A DNA stretch of 64,000 bases from an uncultured Thalassolituus sp. (GCA_913061435.1 CAJXUK010000005.1:1-64000), one strand, 5' to 3'. Shown: positions 53,419 through 63,541, numbered from the stretch's first letter. Program-made: numbers and translations. Notes: generated from the sequence alone by a model not told the origin.

Positions 53419-53877
53419 ATGTTTTATCGCGTAATTACCCTACCTTTCCTAATGACTTTAGCGTTTATTTCACTAACTCCTATAAGCCATGCAGCAAAGA
53501 TTTATCACTGGGTTGATGAACAAGGCCGTTCTCACTTTAGTGAAAATTCACCCCGTAATGCCGACGCTAAAAAACTCAATATTAAACCAGCGGGCACTGG
53601 CTCTGGCGTAACCAGTTCCGAATCGAATTCGAACTCTGTTAACACACAGAAAAAAACGCAACCATCAGACAGCGCAGAGCAATCATCTAAAACACAGTTA
53701 AGCGCTGCAGACAAAGCAAAATACTGCCAGCAATCTCAAACACTCTTACAACAAATGAATGGCAATGTGCAGCGCCGATTTGAACAGCCTGATGGTAGTT
53801 ATCGTAAATTAACGGAAAGTGAAGTTTCTGAGTATAAGGCGCAAGCGCAAGAAGGGATAAAAAACTACTGCCAATAG
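53419..53877 (+). CDS. DUF4124 domain exported protein
   Basis: This 152-residue protein has a signal peptide (cleaved near I-S-H-A), directly followed by the DUF4124 motif A-K-I-Y-H-W-V-D-E-Q-G-R-x-H-F-S-E. A Ser/Thr/Asn-rich linker (about 55-95) and a helical tail (Y-C-Q-Q-S through E-x-V-S-E-Y) with two Cys follow. Such proteins are periplasmic and common in Pseudomonas relatives; role unknown. Its short, polar linker suggests an exposed tether. Confidence 0.82.
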   Translation: MFYRVITLPFLMTLAFISLTPISHAAKIYHWVDEQGRSHFSENSPRNADAKKLNIKPAGTGSGVTSSESNSNSVNTQKKTQPSDSAEQSSKTQLSAADKAKYCQQSQTLLQQMNGNVQRRFEQPDGSYRKLTESEVSEYKAQAQEGIKNYCQ

Positions 53878-53900
53878 TCTTTGATTTTGATTAGCTTAAA

Positions 53901-54740
53901 TTACGCGAGCCAAATAAGGCTGGCTTGGCGACCTGTTGCGGCTTGGCGACGATAGCTAAAAAATCGATACTGGTCGTTTTCTGCTGAGTCATTTATTTGA
54001 GTATTGTGGTGAGCAGAAAAAGTACAAAATTCATCATCACCGCCATACACTCCCGAAACACCTAAATGCCCTAACTGTAACTTTGCCAAGCGATATAAAT
54101 CAGCCTGCAAACGGTCGCCTTTGCCTGCAACAAAACACTTTTCATCCGCCCACTTATCGCCATTTTTGAAGTTCAAAAATGCACGTTCAACTTCTGGGCC
54201 AACTTCAAAGGCTGATTGCGTAATCGCCGGCCCAAGCCAAGCAATCACCTGATTAGCCGCAATACCCTTGTTACTAAAGCGGTTAAGTGTTTGTTCTAAA
54301 ACGCCATTAGCCAACCCCTTCCAACCCGCATGAGCCGCTGCGACTTGTGTGCCTTGCAGGTCACAAAACAACACAGGCAAGCAATCTGCAGTCATAATGG
54401 CGCAGGCTAATTTATGTTGCTGGGTAAAACAGGCGTCGGCCTGAGCGCCATCGTTAATCAAGGCAGCATCTAGGCAATCGATACCATGCACTTGCTGCAA
54501 CCAACGAATTTCACCGCAACCTTGGGACTCAGTTAAGGCACCTGAATGTTGTAATAATTGCTGACGATTAGCACGAACGTGAGCGGGATTATCGCCAACG
54601 TGATCGCCTAAATTAAAGCGGTCAAAAGGGGGCAAACTCACGCCGAAGCGAGATGAATTTGAATGTGTTAAAAAAGAGGTTTCACGCTCAGTAGCCAAGG
54701 CTTTTACGTTATTGGGGGCAGGCCACTGAGGTAAAATCAT
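53901..54740 (-). CDS. pgeF: Peptidoglycan editing factor PgeF (laccase-domain, YfiH family)
   Basis: This 279-residue protein is a little longer than E. coli YfiH (243). The His/Cys metal-site motifs are visible: Q-Q-V-H-G, M-T-A-D-C-L-P-V and A-A-H-A-G-W-K-G, plus G-P-A-I-T-Q-S-A-F-E-V-G. The family corrects L-Ser misincorporation in peptidoglycan stem peptides and was earlier called polyphenol oxidase. It lies 65 bp downstream of rluD on the same strand, the usual rluD-pgeF pairing. Confidence 0.92.
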   Translation of the reverse strand: MILPQWPAPNNVKALATERETSFLTHSNSSRFGVSLPPFDRFNLGDHVGDNPAHVRANRQQLLQHSGALTESQGCGEIRWLQQVHGIDCLDAALINDGAQADACFTQQHKLACAIMTADCLPVLFCDLQGTQVAAAHAGWKGLANGVLEQTLNRFSNKGIAANQVIAWLGPAITQSAFEVGPEVERAFLNFKNGDKWADEKCFVAGKGDRLQADLYRLAKLQLGHLGVSGVYGGDDEFCTFSAHHNTQINDSAENDQYRFFSYRRQAATGRQASLIWLA

Positions 54741-54805
54741 GATCTTATTATTCCGGCAACTGAATATCTAGCAGCTGAGTATTTGAGAGCAGAGTGGCTA
54801 AAAGC

Positions 54806-55786
54806 CTAGTAGTCGGCTTCGTCATACGTTTCAGTTTGTTCATCACTTAATGCTTGCAGCAAAGCTTGAAAATCCTCTGGTAAATCCGCTTCCCAGGTCA
54901 TGTACTCGTCGGTAGTTGGATGCCACAAGCTCAATTCACGCGCATGCAATGCCTGGCGTTGAAACGTTTGTAGTTGTTGACGTAAGTTTAACGAAATACC
55001 TTTAGGCAAACGGAAACGGCCAAAGTAAGTTTGATCTCCCACCAACGGATAACCAATGTGCGACAAGTGCACACGAATTTGGTGAGTACGGCCGGTTTCT
55101 AACTTACAACGCACATGGGTATGAGCATTAAATTTCTTTAATACACGATAGTGAGTAATGGCATCTTTACCCATGCCTTCTGGGGCAACCGCCATTTTAG
55201 TGCGTGAAGTGGGATGGCGCGCAATCGGTGCTTCTACAGTACCACCGCCGGTCATTACGCCCATAGTAATGGCTTCGTATTCACGCCCCATTGAGCGATC
55301 GAGCAATTGGCTGGCCAGCTGGGTTTGTGCTTGTAATGTTTTAGCTACCACCATCAAGCCTGTTGTGTCTTTATCTAGGCGGTGAACAATACCTGCCCGC
55401 GGCACGTTTTCGATACCTGGGTAATGATAAAGCAAGGCATTCAATAATGTTCCGGTATAGTTACCGGCAGCAGGATGAACAACCAAGCCTGCGGGTTTGT
55501 TGATAACCACAATGTCATCATCTTCATACACGACGTTTAGCGGAATATCTTCGCCTTCCCAATCGCCTTCTGCTTCCAAAATAACATCGAGAGCTAAAAC
55601 TTCATTACCGATCATTTTGTCGCGACCGCGGCGAGTTTCACCATCAACGGTCAATTTCCCGTCTTTAATCCACTGTTGCAAACGTGAACGGGAAAAATCC
55701 GGGAACAATTCCGCGGCAATTTGGTCTAGACGTTTATTACCTAAACTTAATGGAACTGAAACACTGGCTTGAATAGAATTTGACAT
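54806..55786 (-). CDS. rluD: 23S rRNA pseudouridine synthase RluD
   Basis: This 326-residue enzyme makes pseudouridines 1911/1915/1917 in 23S rRNA helix 69. It has an N-terminal S4 domain (R-L-D-Q-I-A-A-E-L, R-S-R-L-Q-Q-W-I), the catalytic H-R-L-D-K-D-T-T-G (135-143, Asp138) and the conserved G-R-T-H-Q-I-R-V-H. It is divergent from bamD and upstream of pgeF. Confidence 0.95.
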   Translation of the reverse strand: MSNSIQASVSVPLSLGNKRLDQIAAELFPDFSRSRLQQWIKDGKLTVDGETRRGRDKMIGNEVLALDVILEAEGDWEGEDIPLNVVYEDDDIVVINKPAGLVVHPAAGNYTGTLLNALLYHYPGIENVPRAGIVHRLDKDTTGLMVVAKTLQAQTQLASQLLDRSMGREYEAITMGVMTGGGTVEAPIARHPTSRTKMAVAPEGMGKDAITHYRVLKKFNAHTHVRCKLETGRTHQIRVHLSHIGYPLVGDQTYFGRFRLPKGISLNLRQQLQTFQRQALHARELSLWHPTTDEYMTWEADLPEDFQALLQALSDEQTETYDEADY

Positions 55787-55895
55787 GAATGAGCTTTAAA
55801 TGATCTTTAGTGAAGATTAAGACTATGATTTAATGTCGCACAAACGGCAACACCCTATTGGCCAACTAGTATACAGTTAAACGGAATATTCCTCC

Positions 55896-56726
55896 ATGAG
55901 AAGCTTTACCCAGTTGTTTGTGATTTTATCCTGCTTAGTGTTAGCAGCCTGCTCATCTTCAGAAAAGCGATTAGAGGAGTTAACCGAGCGCGAATATTAT
56001 GAACAAGCACGCGAGGCCATGGATGATAATAACTTTTTAATCGCCAGCGAACGTCTTCAACAGCTGGAGTCACTTTACCCATTTGGTGATTATGCTGAAC
56101 AAGCTCAACTAGAGTTAATTTATACCCAGCACATGATGTCAGACATGGAATCGGCCTTGGCCTCTGCTGAACGCTTTATCCGCTTACACCCGCAGCACGA
56201 ACAAGTTGACTATGCCTACTACATGCGTGGTTTATCGGTATATGAACTGGGTTTTAGTTTTGTTGAACGCTATACACCTGCCGAGCAAGCTCGCCGCGAC
56301 CCAACAGCTTTTAGGGATGCTTTTAATTATTTTGATGAGTTAGTGCGTCGTTATCCAGACAGTCGCTATAACGAAGATGCACAAAAACGTATGATTTTTT
56401 TGCGCGATCGCTTAGCTCAGTATGAGATTGGTGTTGCTAGGTTTTACATGAAACGCCATGCTTATTTAGCCGCAGCACAGCGGGCTGAACGTGTCATGCT
56501 TGGATTCCAAGGAACCAGTATGGTTGCTGATGCTTTGGCTTTACAGGTCGAAGCTTATCGTTTGCTTGGCCAAGATTTTGAAGCTCAACAAGCACTCGCG
56601 TTGTTGCAACTCAACTACCCAAAACATGAACAGTTAACTGCCAAAGGTAAGTTTATTGATAGCGGCCTTACTCAAGAAGACCGCCGTACCCTTATTGGTG
56701 TAATGAGCTTTGGCTTAATCGAATAA
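55896..56726 (+). CDS. bamD: Outer-membrane assembly lipoprotein BamD
   Basis: This 276-residue lipoprotein has lipobox L-A-A-C (Cys19) and is built of TPR-like helical pairs (Y-x-x-A-R-E-A-M-D-D-N-N-F, Y-P-F-G-D-Y-A-E-Q-A, Y-A-Y-Y-M-R-G). BamD works with BamA to insert barrel proteins such as LptD delivered by SurA. The divergent position next to rluD is conserved across Gammaproteobacteria. A GGAATATTCC palindrome just before the ATG overlaps the weak SD. Confidence 0.94.
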   Translation: MRSFTQLFVILSCLVLAACSSSEKRLEELTEREYYEQAREAMDDNNFLIASERLQQLESLYPFGDYAEQAQLELIYTQHMMSDMESALASAERFIRLHPQHEQVDYAYYMRGLSVYELGFSFVERYTPAEQARRDPTAFRDAFNYFDELVRRYPDSRYNEDAQKRMIFLRDRLAQYEIGVARFYMKRHAYLAAAQRAERVMLGFQGTSMVADALALQVEAYRLLGQDFEAQQALALLQLNYPKHEQLTAKGKFIDSGLTQEDRRTLIGVMSFGLIE

Positions 56727-56754
56727 GCCTAGATCATAAGTCTTTAATTAAATG

Positions 56755-58452
56755 CTAACTGCCCGCTTTCCAGCCATTGGTAATCGGGTAGCGTCGATCA
56801 CGACCAAAGCCGCGCGAGGTTATTCTTACCCCAATCGGCGCTTGACGACGTTTGTATTCAGACAAATCCACCAAGCGGATAACCCGCTTAACGTCATCAC
56901 TATCAAAGCCCTTCGCGATAATTGCATCAGCGCTTAAATCACCTTCGACATAATACTCAAGAATCTGATCTAAGATTTCATAAGCGGGCAAGCTGTCTTC
57001 ATCCACTTGGTCAGGCGCAAGTTCGGCAGACGGTGGGCGCGTGATCACTCGCTCTGGAATAATCTCCCCCTCTCCTTGCTCGGATGCCAGCTCATTACGG
57101 TAGCGTGACAGTTTAAAAACCAAGGTTTTATACACATCTTTTAAGGCACTATAACCACCCACCATGTCGCCATAAAGAGTGGAATAACCCACCGCAACTT
57201 CGCTCTTATTGCCGGTGGTCATCACCATATAGCCTTTCTTATTCGAAATAGCCATTAGCATGACACCACGGCAACGCGCTTGCAGATTTTCTTCTGTAGT
57301 ATCCTGCGCCAAGCCCGCAAACTCATCTTCTAATGCCAGCATAAAAGCGTCGTACATAGGCTCAATGGGTAAAACTTTATAACTCACCCCCAGAGCATCG
57401 GCTTCCAATTTGGCATCTTCCATACTCATGGAGGACGTGTATTTAAACGGCATCATAATAGCTTCAACACGATCTTTACCGATGGCATCAACCGCAATCG
57501 CTAGGGTTAATGCCGAATCGATACCGCCCGACAAGCCTAAAAGAATGCCTTTAAAGCCATTCTTTTCAATGTAGTCGCGCACCCCTAACACCAAGGTATC
57601 GTAAATGCTCTTTAAATCTTCTTTTACTGCTAAAACTGGTTTTTTAAGCGCAGTCACTGGTTGATCAAACGGAGTAGTAAACTCCACCAGCTGCAAATCA
57701 CTTTCATGCTCACTAAGGCTGGCTATAAGTTGACCTTGAGCGTCCACCACAAACGATGCTCCATCAAATACCAACTCATCTTGTGCGCCCACTTGGTTCA
57801 CGTACACAATCGGCAAGCCCGTTTTGTTGGCATGACCACCTAATAAATCATGCCGCTCTTTTAATTTTCCCACATGAAAAGGCGATGCATTGATATTAAT
57901 AATCATCTGCGCACCCGCCGCTTTAGTTTCGACTACAGGGGCTTCGTGCCAAATATCTTCGCAGATAGTTAAACCGATTCTGTGGCCTAACCATTCAAAG
58001 ACACAGGGCTTATCGCCAACACTAAAATAACGCTGTTCATCAAACACTTGGTAGTTGGGTAAAAAGCGTTTGGCATATTGAGCAACTTTTTCGCCATTAC
58101 TCCACACCCCAGCCATGTTAAAAAGCTGGCCGTCTTGTTGCCATGGGTAGCCAATCACAATCGCTACATCTCTACTCATATCGGCAATCTGTTGCAGACC
58201 TTGCTCTACCCGATGCTGTAAACTGGGGCGTAATAATAAATCTTCGGGGGGGTAGCCTATTAATGCCAACTCAGAAAACACGACCATTAAAGCACTAGCA
58301 TTCGGGCTTTCGTTATTAGCATGTGCTTGCAAATATTGCGCTTTAGCGTTTATTACTGCTGCACGAATTTTTTCAAGGTTGCCATCTATATCACCCACTT
58401 TAAAATTAATTTGGGCGAGAGCGATTGACACTTGTTGCATAGAATGTTGCAT
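56755..58452 (-). CDS. nadE: Glutamine-dependent NAD+ synthetase
   Basis: This 565-residue two-domain enzyme amidates NaAD using glutamine. The N-terminal nitrilase domain has Glu61, Lys128 and nucleophile Cys164 (L-T-I-C-E-D-I-W). The C-terminal synthetase has S-G-G-I-D-S (308-313). The start is ATG 58452 or ATG 58440; the DNA ATGCAACA is repeated at both and neither has a convincing SD. It is convergent with bamD and divergent from pilS. Confidence 0.93.
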   Translation of the reverse strand: MQHSMQQVSIALAQINFKVGDIDGNLEKIRAAVINAKAQYLQAHANNESPNASALMVVFSELALIGYPPEDLLLRPSLQHRVEQGLQQIADMSRDVAIVIGYPWQQDGQLFNMAGVWSNGEKVAQYAKRFLPNYQVFDEQRYFSVGDKPCVFEWLGHRIGLTICEDIWHEAPVVETKAAGAQMIININASPFHVGKLKERHDLLGGHANKTGLPIVYVNQVGAQDELVFDGASFVVDAQGQLIASLSEHESDLQLVEFTTPFDQPVTALKKPVLAVKEDLKSIYDTLVLGVRDYIEKNGFKGILLGLSGGIDSALTLAIAVDAIGKDRVEAIMMPFKYTSSMSMEDAKLEADALGVSYKVLPIEPMYDAFMLALEDEFAGLAQDTTEENLQARCRGVMLMAISNKKGYMVMTTGNKSEVAVGYSTLYGDMVGGYSALKDVYKTLVFKLSRYRNELASEQGEGEIIPERVITRPPSAELAPDQVDEDSLPAYEILDQILEYYVEGDLSADAIIAKGFDSDDVKRVIRLVDLSEYKRRQAPIGVRITSRGFGRDRRYPITNGWKAGS

Positions 58453-58542
58453 AGCGATTATCTTTGACCACGTGATGTTTGCCGCGTATTGTCGAAAAAT
58501 TGTGATCAGGTTGCAAACGGAACTTTAAACGGAACCCAAAAA

Positions 58543-60102
58543 ATGTTGATAAAACCGGCCGACGTTCTTGTCCAAGGCCAACGCTTATTGCGTTATTACA
58601 GCTTTTTTACCCTGTTGTTATCGCTAATGCTCATTATTTTAGACAGCTTAGATACCAATAACAGCATTGTCGCAGGTAATGATCCTACCCTATTTTTGTT
58701 TGCCAATACCGCTTACATTATTTGGTCGGTGAGCATGTTATTTTTTTCCAGCTCACGACTCAGCACACATCCACAATATGCCGTCAGCTTTTTCTTTGGC
58801 GACATCACCTTATTAATCATTATGATGCAGGCCAGTGGAGGCCTAGACAGCGGCTTCAGTAACTTAATTCTAATACCCATTCTTATCTCCAACCTCCTTG
58901 TTACACGCTCATTGGGTTATGCCGTAGCAGCATGGACTACCATCGCCGTTATTTATACCCAGCATATAATCCCTTGGAGCTTTGAAGAGCAGCCGGTATT
59001 TACTTCTGGGCTTTATGGATTCTTTTGTTTCATTTTAGCGTTTTTAACCCAAGCTCTTTCCAGTAAATTAAACAGCACACTAGCCCTTACTTATAGCCAA
59101 GCAGAGCACATTAATCGCTTGCGTAAGATCAATAAACACGTACTGTTTTCTTTACCCGATGCCATTATTGCTTGTGATAAAAACCATCAAATCTTACTCA
59201 GCAACGATACTGCTAAAATTTGGTTTAACTGCGAAGATGGCCAACGCTTGCCCCATGACTTGCGACTTCTAAGCAAAGAAAAACCGGTATCCAAAAGGCA
59301 TTTTGAACATGAAGGTCACCACTTAATTCTTAACTACAGTACTTTGACTAATTCTGTGGCCGGTGATTACGTTCTCGTTATAGAAGACGCCAGCCACATC
59401 GCCGCAGAAGCACAACAAATTAAATTAGCATCTTTAGGACGTTTAACGGCCAGTATCGCCCACGAAATACGCAATCCTTTAAGTGCTTTGCGTCACGCTG
59501 CACAGTTACTAGCAGAAGCTCCCAATCTATCTAATGGTGATATCAAGCTCACCCACATCATTGAACAACACTGCATGCGCATTAACCGGACGGTAGAAGA
59601 TATTTTACAAATCAGTCGTCGTAATGATGCCAACGCAGAAGTAATAAAACTCAAGCCTTGGCTAGATCATTTTGCCTCAGCATTTAAAGAAGCAAACCCT
59701 GAATCATTTACCTTAACCATCAACTGCAGCCCAGATTATCTTGTGAGCTTTGACCCCGATCAACTGCAGCAGGTGCTGCACAACATTTGTGGCAACGGCT
59801 TACGTTATGCTCGCATGAACAAACCTGACCACCCAGAGGTTCGAATTACAGCAAAGCAGCACGTTAGCGGTTCCATTAATTTATACTTAGTTGATAATGG
59901 TGTTGGTATCAGTGAAGAACACCAAAAGAATTTATTTGAACCTTTTTTTACCACTGAGCACAACGGCACCGGGCTTGGCTTATATTTATGCCGAGAAATT
60001 TGCACAGCAAATAAAGCCAACATACGATACATTTCAAATAGCCCACTTACCGAAGGTATGGGCACCTGTTTTTGTTTAAGCTTTGCGGCGGTGTTAACTT
60101 AG
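58543..60102 (+). CDS. pilS: Sensor histidine kinase PilS
   Basis: This 519-residue kinase has six membrane helices in the first ~175 residues, a PAS-like segment, HisKA with S-I-A-H-E-I-R-N-P-L (His307) and HATPase with N-x-x-x-N-G, D-N-G-V-G and G-T-G-L-G-L. It phosphorylates PilR to turn on type IV pilin transcription and senses pilin in the membrane. I prefer ATG 58543 (ACGGAAC upstream) over TTG 58489, which would run almost to the nadE promoter. It is followed 76 bp later by pilR. Confidence 0.92.
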   Translation: MLIKPADVLVQGQRLLRYYSFFTLLLSLMLIILDSLDTNNSIVAGNDPTLFLFANTAYIIWSVSMLFFSSSRLSTHPQYAVSFFFGDITLLIIMMQASGGLDSGFSNLILIPILISNLLVTRSLGYAVAAWTTIAVIYTQHIIPWSFEEQPVFTSGLYGFFCFILAFLTQALSSKLNSTLALTYSQAEHINRLRKINKHVLFSLPDAIIACDKNHQILLSNDTAKIWFNCEDGQRLPHDLRLLSKEKPVSKRHFEHEGHHLILNYSTLTNSVAGDYVLVIEDASHIAAEAQQIKLASLGRLTASIAHEIRNPLSALRHAAQLLAEAPNLSNGDIKLTHIIEQHCMRINRTVEDILQISRRNDANAEVIKLKPWLDHFASAFKEANPESFTLTINCSPDYLVSFDPDQLQQVLHNICGNGLRYARMNKPDHPEVRITAKQHVSGSINLYLVDNGVGISEEHQKNLFEPFFTTEHNGTGLGLYLCREICTANKANIRYISNSPLTEGMGTCFCLSFAAVLT

Positions 60103-60178
60103 CGTTGACTCATAGTGAAACTCGTTTAAATTTTTAAACACGGTATTTAAAAAGTAGATTAGGAAAACAACACTTATT

Positions 60179-61528
60179 ATGGCTTATAAAGCACTGATCA
60201 TAGATGATGAGCCAGACATTCGTGGCTTAATTGAAATTACATTAGAGCGCATGGGCATCAACTGTTCTTGCGCGGCGAATTTCAGCGAAGCAATTACACA
60301 GCTAGAGCAACAAGAGTTTCATTTTTGCTTAACCGATATGAAATTACCCGACGGTAATGGCATGGACTTGATTGCCTTAGCGCAGCAAAAATACCCCAAA
60401 ATGCCCATTGCTATGATCACCGCGTTTGGCAACATGGAAACTGCAGTAGAAGCCCTTAAATCCGGGGCTTTTGATTTTGTCGCCAAACCTATCGACCTCT
60501 TACGTTTACGCGAAGTAGCCACTGCAGCCCTTAAACTAACCGAAGTACCACTGGCATCACATGCCAGTAAAAGCAGTAGCATACGCTTAATTGGCCAGTC
60601 TCAAGCTATGCAAACGCTGAATAGCCAAATAGAAAAAGTAGCACGCACTCAAGCACCTATTTTTATTCATGGTCAATCCGGCACCGGTAAAGAATTAGTA
60701 GCACAACTGATTCATTCTTTAGGCGTACGCCGCGATAAACCCTTTATTGCCGTGAACTGCGGTGCGATTCCTCGCGACTTAATGGAAAGTGAATTTTTTG
60801 GTCATATAAAAGGCAGTTTTACCGGCGCAAGTTCTGACAAACTAGGCTTCTTCCGCGCTGCCGAGGGCGGCACTTTATTCCTCGACGAAGTGGCCGAATT
60901 GCCTATCGAGATGCAAGCAAAGCTACTGCGGGTTATTCAAGAACAAAACGTACGCCCGGTAGGCCATGAGCAAGAACTTCCCATCAATGTACGCATTTTA
61001 AGTGCCAGTCACCGAGACCTACAGCAACGTGTAGAAGACGAACTTTTTCGCCAAGATCTTTATTTTCGTTTAAATGTGATCAAAGTCGAAACGCCATCCT
61101 TAGCTGCTCGCCCAGACGACATTCCTCTACTAGCAGAGCACTTTATTGAAAAATACGCCAACGAATGGCACATGCCTAAAGCCAAGCTTGCTTCAGAAAC
61201 TCTAACAGCTTTGTGTCAGTACTCCTTCCCGGGTAACGTCCGTGAGCTAGAAAACATTCTGCAACGTGCTTTTACCATGTCGGAAAATGACGAGATCAGT
61301 ATCGAAGATTTAAACCTTCCTAACCACCAGGATAAAGTTACCCTAGATACTACCTCGTCGACCAATATGGCCGATGGCAACCTAGAAGCCTACATAGAAA
61401 ATATTGAAAGAATGGCGATTAACGAAGCATTAGAAGCAACACGCTGGAATAAAACCGCAGCAGCAGAAAAGCTCGGCATTAGCTTTAGAGCATTACGTTA
61501 CCGCTGTAAAAAGCTGAATATTGAGTAA
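60179..61528 (+). CDS. pilR: Sigma-54-dependent response regulator PilR
   Basis: This 449-residue NtrC-family activator has REC (Asp9/10, phospho-Asp53, Lys103), an AAA+ domain with Walker A G-Q-S-G-T-G-K-E (165-172) and the sigma-54 contact loop G-S-F-T-G-A (212-217), and a C-terminal Fis-type HTH (about 405-449). It activates sigma-54 promoters such as pilA when phosphorylated by PilS. The target pilA is not in this window. Confidence 0.95.
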   Translation: MAYKALIIDDEPDIRGLIEITLERMGINCSCAANFSEAITQLEQQEFHFCLTDMKLPDGNGMDLIALAQQKYPKMPIAMITAFGNMETAVEALKSGAFDFVAKPIDLLRLREVATAALKLTEVPLASHASKSSSIRLIGQSQAMQTLNSQIEKVARTQAPIFIHGQSGTGKELVAQLIHSLGVRRDKPFIAVNCGAIPRDLMESEFFGHIKGSFTGASSDKLGFFRAAEGGTLFLDEVAELPIEMQAKLLRVIQEQNVRPVGHEQELPINVRILSASHRDLQQRVEDELFRQDLYFRLNVIKVETPSLAARPDDIPLLAEHFIEKYANEWHMPKAKLASETLTALCQYSFPGNVRELENILQRAFTMSENDEISIEDLNLPNHQDKVTLDTTSSTNMADGNLEAYIENIERMAINEALEATRWNKTAAAEKLGISFRALRYRCKKLNIE

Positions 61529-61707
61529 TATAAATAATGGATTTAAACACCAAAACCAGAACTTAATCTTATTTTAAACTCAGAAGAATTTAGTGTTTTA
61601 TTCAGCCTAAAAGCTGAATCTTTACTATTTAGGTCGCCGCACCAAAAAAGCCTGCTGTACTGAAATTTCATACTTCTTTTTAACTTCTTTTTAATAAGGA
61701 CAGGACT

Positions 61708-62190
61708 ATGAAACAGCAGGGATTTACCTTAACAGAAATCATGACCACTACAGCCATAATGCTCACCGTAGCCAGCATGGCTAAAACAAGTTTTGAATCA
61801 ACAGGGTATTGGATTGAACCGAAAAACTTATTCAGCGCCATCCAAGAAACCAGAACCTTCGCAATAACCAACAATACTCATGCTGCCCTATGCCCCAGTG
61901 AAGACGGCCTTATTTGCCAAACCAATTGGCAACTACCGTTAATAATGTTCGTTGACAGCAACAATAACAAACAACGGGATATCGATGAAGAAATCATCCA
62001 CCGATTTGCTCCTTACTCTCAGCTAACAAGAACCATTAGCTATCCTCGCAGCCAAATTCGTTTCAATGGCCAAGGGCAAACCAATGGTTACATAGGCACA
62101 CTCTCCTATTGCTCAGAATACAATTCAAAGGCCATAGTCATATCCCGAGTTGGCCGCGTTCGTTACTCATCCGAAGACAAATGTAGCTGA
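61708..62190 (+). CDS. Type IV minor pilin, FimT/GspH-like (first copy)
   Basis: This 160-residue prepilin has a short leader M-K-Q-Q-G then F-T-L-T-E, the PilD cleavage site and Glu5. The hydrophobic helix after it is shorter and more Thr-rich than usual (I-M-T-T-T-A-I-M). The C-terminal half has three Cys and a GspH-like pattern (R-T-F-A-I-T-N-N, I-R-F-N-G-Q-G). AAGGA precedes the ATG. It likely primes or tunes pilus assembly or DNA uptake. The 179-bp leader has an ATTCAGC/GCTGAAT hairpin that may end the pilSR transcript. Confidence 0.82.
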   Translation: MKQQGFTLTEIMTTTAIMLTVASMAKTSFESTGYWIEPKNLFSAIQETRTFAITNNTHAALCPSEDGLICQTNWQLPLIMFVDSNNNKQRDIDEEIIHRFAPYSQLTRTISYPRSQIRFNGQGQTNGYIGTLSYCSEYNSKAIVISRVGRVRYSSEDKCS

Positions 62191-62230
62191 GTAAAAAGCC
62201 GCGAATTAAATAAAAAGTAACCGCTAAAAA

Positions 62231-62256
62231 CGCAAGTAGTGTTGCTGTAGCAACAC
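62231..62256. repeat. 9-bp inverted repeat between the two FimT genes
   Basis: AGTGTTGCT and AGCAACACT are perfect inverted copies separated by GT, within the 137-bp gap. It lacks a T-tail and could be an operator, a weak terminator or an RNA processing stem. Confidence 0.5.
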
Positions 62257-62327
62257 TTAATCTCATTGAATATACCGCTTATCTAACAAGGCTGCCCGTA
62301 CCCTATTAGTTAGGTAATAATGCAGTT

Positions 62328-62900
62328 ATGAAAAAATTAAAAGCATTTACCCTCGTTGAACTTATGATCGTGATCGCCATTGTCGGCATCATTGCCGTTA
62401 TTGCTGCGCCGAATATGCGAACCATGATCTCAAATAGCAAAAGTCATTCTGTGGCTCAGCAGCTTATGATAGATATCATGTATACGCGTAACGTTGCAAT
62501 TACAGGTCAAGCCAACGCCCTAATGATTCCTTTGGACGCATCTTCTGGAACAGGTACCTTGGCTGCTGGCGGTGGTGTTAATTGGGCTGCAGGTTGGCGA
62601 ATAATAAGTGCTGCAAACCCAGGAGTAGAGTTACGTAGACAAGAAAATATGGGGCCTGACCCTCAAATACGCTCTATTGCATCTTTTACAACGGACACTG
62701 GTGTTGTTGTTGCGACAGGAACTCTGGATGCATTAAATCCAATTGAGTTTACTACAGAGGGAGTCGCGGAACGACGCGGAGCTCTTGAAGTTGGCGTTTT
62801 AGGTTGTGCTGGCGATAACGCCAAACGCTTACATATCAATCAAGTCGGCCAAGTTATAAGTACTGATATTCAATGCCCAGCGGGGTTTGCAAACCAATGA
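62328..62900 (+). CDS. fimT: Type IV minor pilin, FimT/GspH family (second copy)
   Basis: This 190-residue prepilin has leader M-K-K-L-K-A then F-T-L-V-E-L-M-I-V-I-A-I-V-G-I-I. Ala instead of Gly precedes the cleaved bond. The body has the GspH/FimT pattern: A-R-N/M-x-A-I-T-x3-A-N, W-x-x-G-W-R-I, and a C-terminal H-I-N-Q-V-G-Q-V. Its stop overlaps the pilV start (ATGA), so it opens the fimT-pilV-pilW operon of pilus-priming pseudopilins. Confidence 0.88.
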   Translation: MKKLKAFTLVELMIVIAIVGIIAVIAAPNMRTMISNSKSHSVAQQLMIDIMYTRNVAITGQANALMIPLDASSGTGTLAAGGGVNWAAGWRIISAANPGVELRRQENMGPDPQIRSIASFTTDTGVVVATGTLDALNPIEFTTEGVAERRGALEVGVLGCAGDNAKRLHINQVGQVISTDIQCPAGFANQ

Positions 62901-63541
62901 TCATTTTCCCCAAACGCTCCAATAAGCGGTTCTCCAAAAGCCACAATGTATCAGGCCTCACACTAATCGAGGTCTTAGTAACCGTGGTCATTACAAGTAT
63001 TGGTTTAATGGGGTTGCTTTCTTTACAAATGCAAGCTTTAAAAGCGACTCAAGACGCAGGAAATCACAGTCACGCAACGTGGATATTAAATGATTTAAGC
63101 AGCCGAATAAGAGCTAATAAAGGTGCTTCTTTGAGTTACGTCAGTGCTGCTGCCGTAAACTGCCCCGTAAATCCAACGACAGTCACACCAGCTACCGTCT
63201 GCAGTAACTATGCAACCGGCTCAGCCAGAGTCAGCTCCGCTGAATGTACTGGGGCTGAGTTAGCAGCTTGGGATTTATTTGAAGTAGCTTGTGGCTTGCC
63301 CCGTGACAATATCAATATTAACGGCAACCCAATCGATGCATTACCCAGTAATCCTGGCAGCCCCTGGGGACCGACATTAACTGTTACTTGCGCGACAGCC
63401 GGCTGTACAAACGGAGACCCCCTACGTTTGACTTTAACTTGGAGAAATAAGGTGGATGCGACCGAAGCAACTGACGCATCTGAAGCAACTCGCTTAGCTC
63501 CTGACAACTTATCCCAAGCATCAAGGGTGGTATATCCATGA
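62897..63541 (+). CDS. pilV: Type IV pilus minor pilin PilV
   Basis: This 214-residue prepilin has a long basic leader ending V-S-G then L-T-L-I-E-V-L-V-T-V-V-I-T, and G-L-L/M-x-L-Q-M-Q-A-L-K-x-T typical of PilV. Leu instead of Phe is at +1. The start ATG 62897 overlaps the fimT stop (ATGA); the frame upstream to 62873 lies within fimT. The stop overlaps pilW in the same way. The body has several Cys that may pair in the periplasm. Confidence 0.9.
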   Translation: MIIFPKRSNKRFSKSHNVSGLTLIEVLVTVVITSIGLMGLLSLQMQALKATQDAGNHSHATWILNDLSSRIRANKGASLSYVSAAAVNCPVNPTTVTPATVCSNYATGSARVSSAECTGAELAAWDLFEVACGLPRDNININGNPIDALPSNPGSPWGPTLTVTCATAGCTNGDPLRLTLTWRNKVDATEATDASEATRLAPDNLSQASRVVYP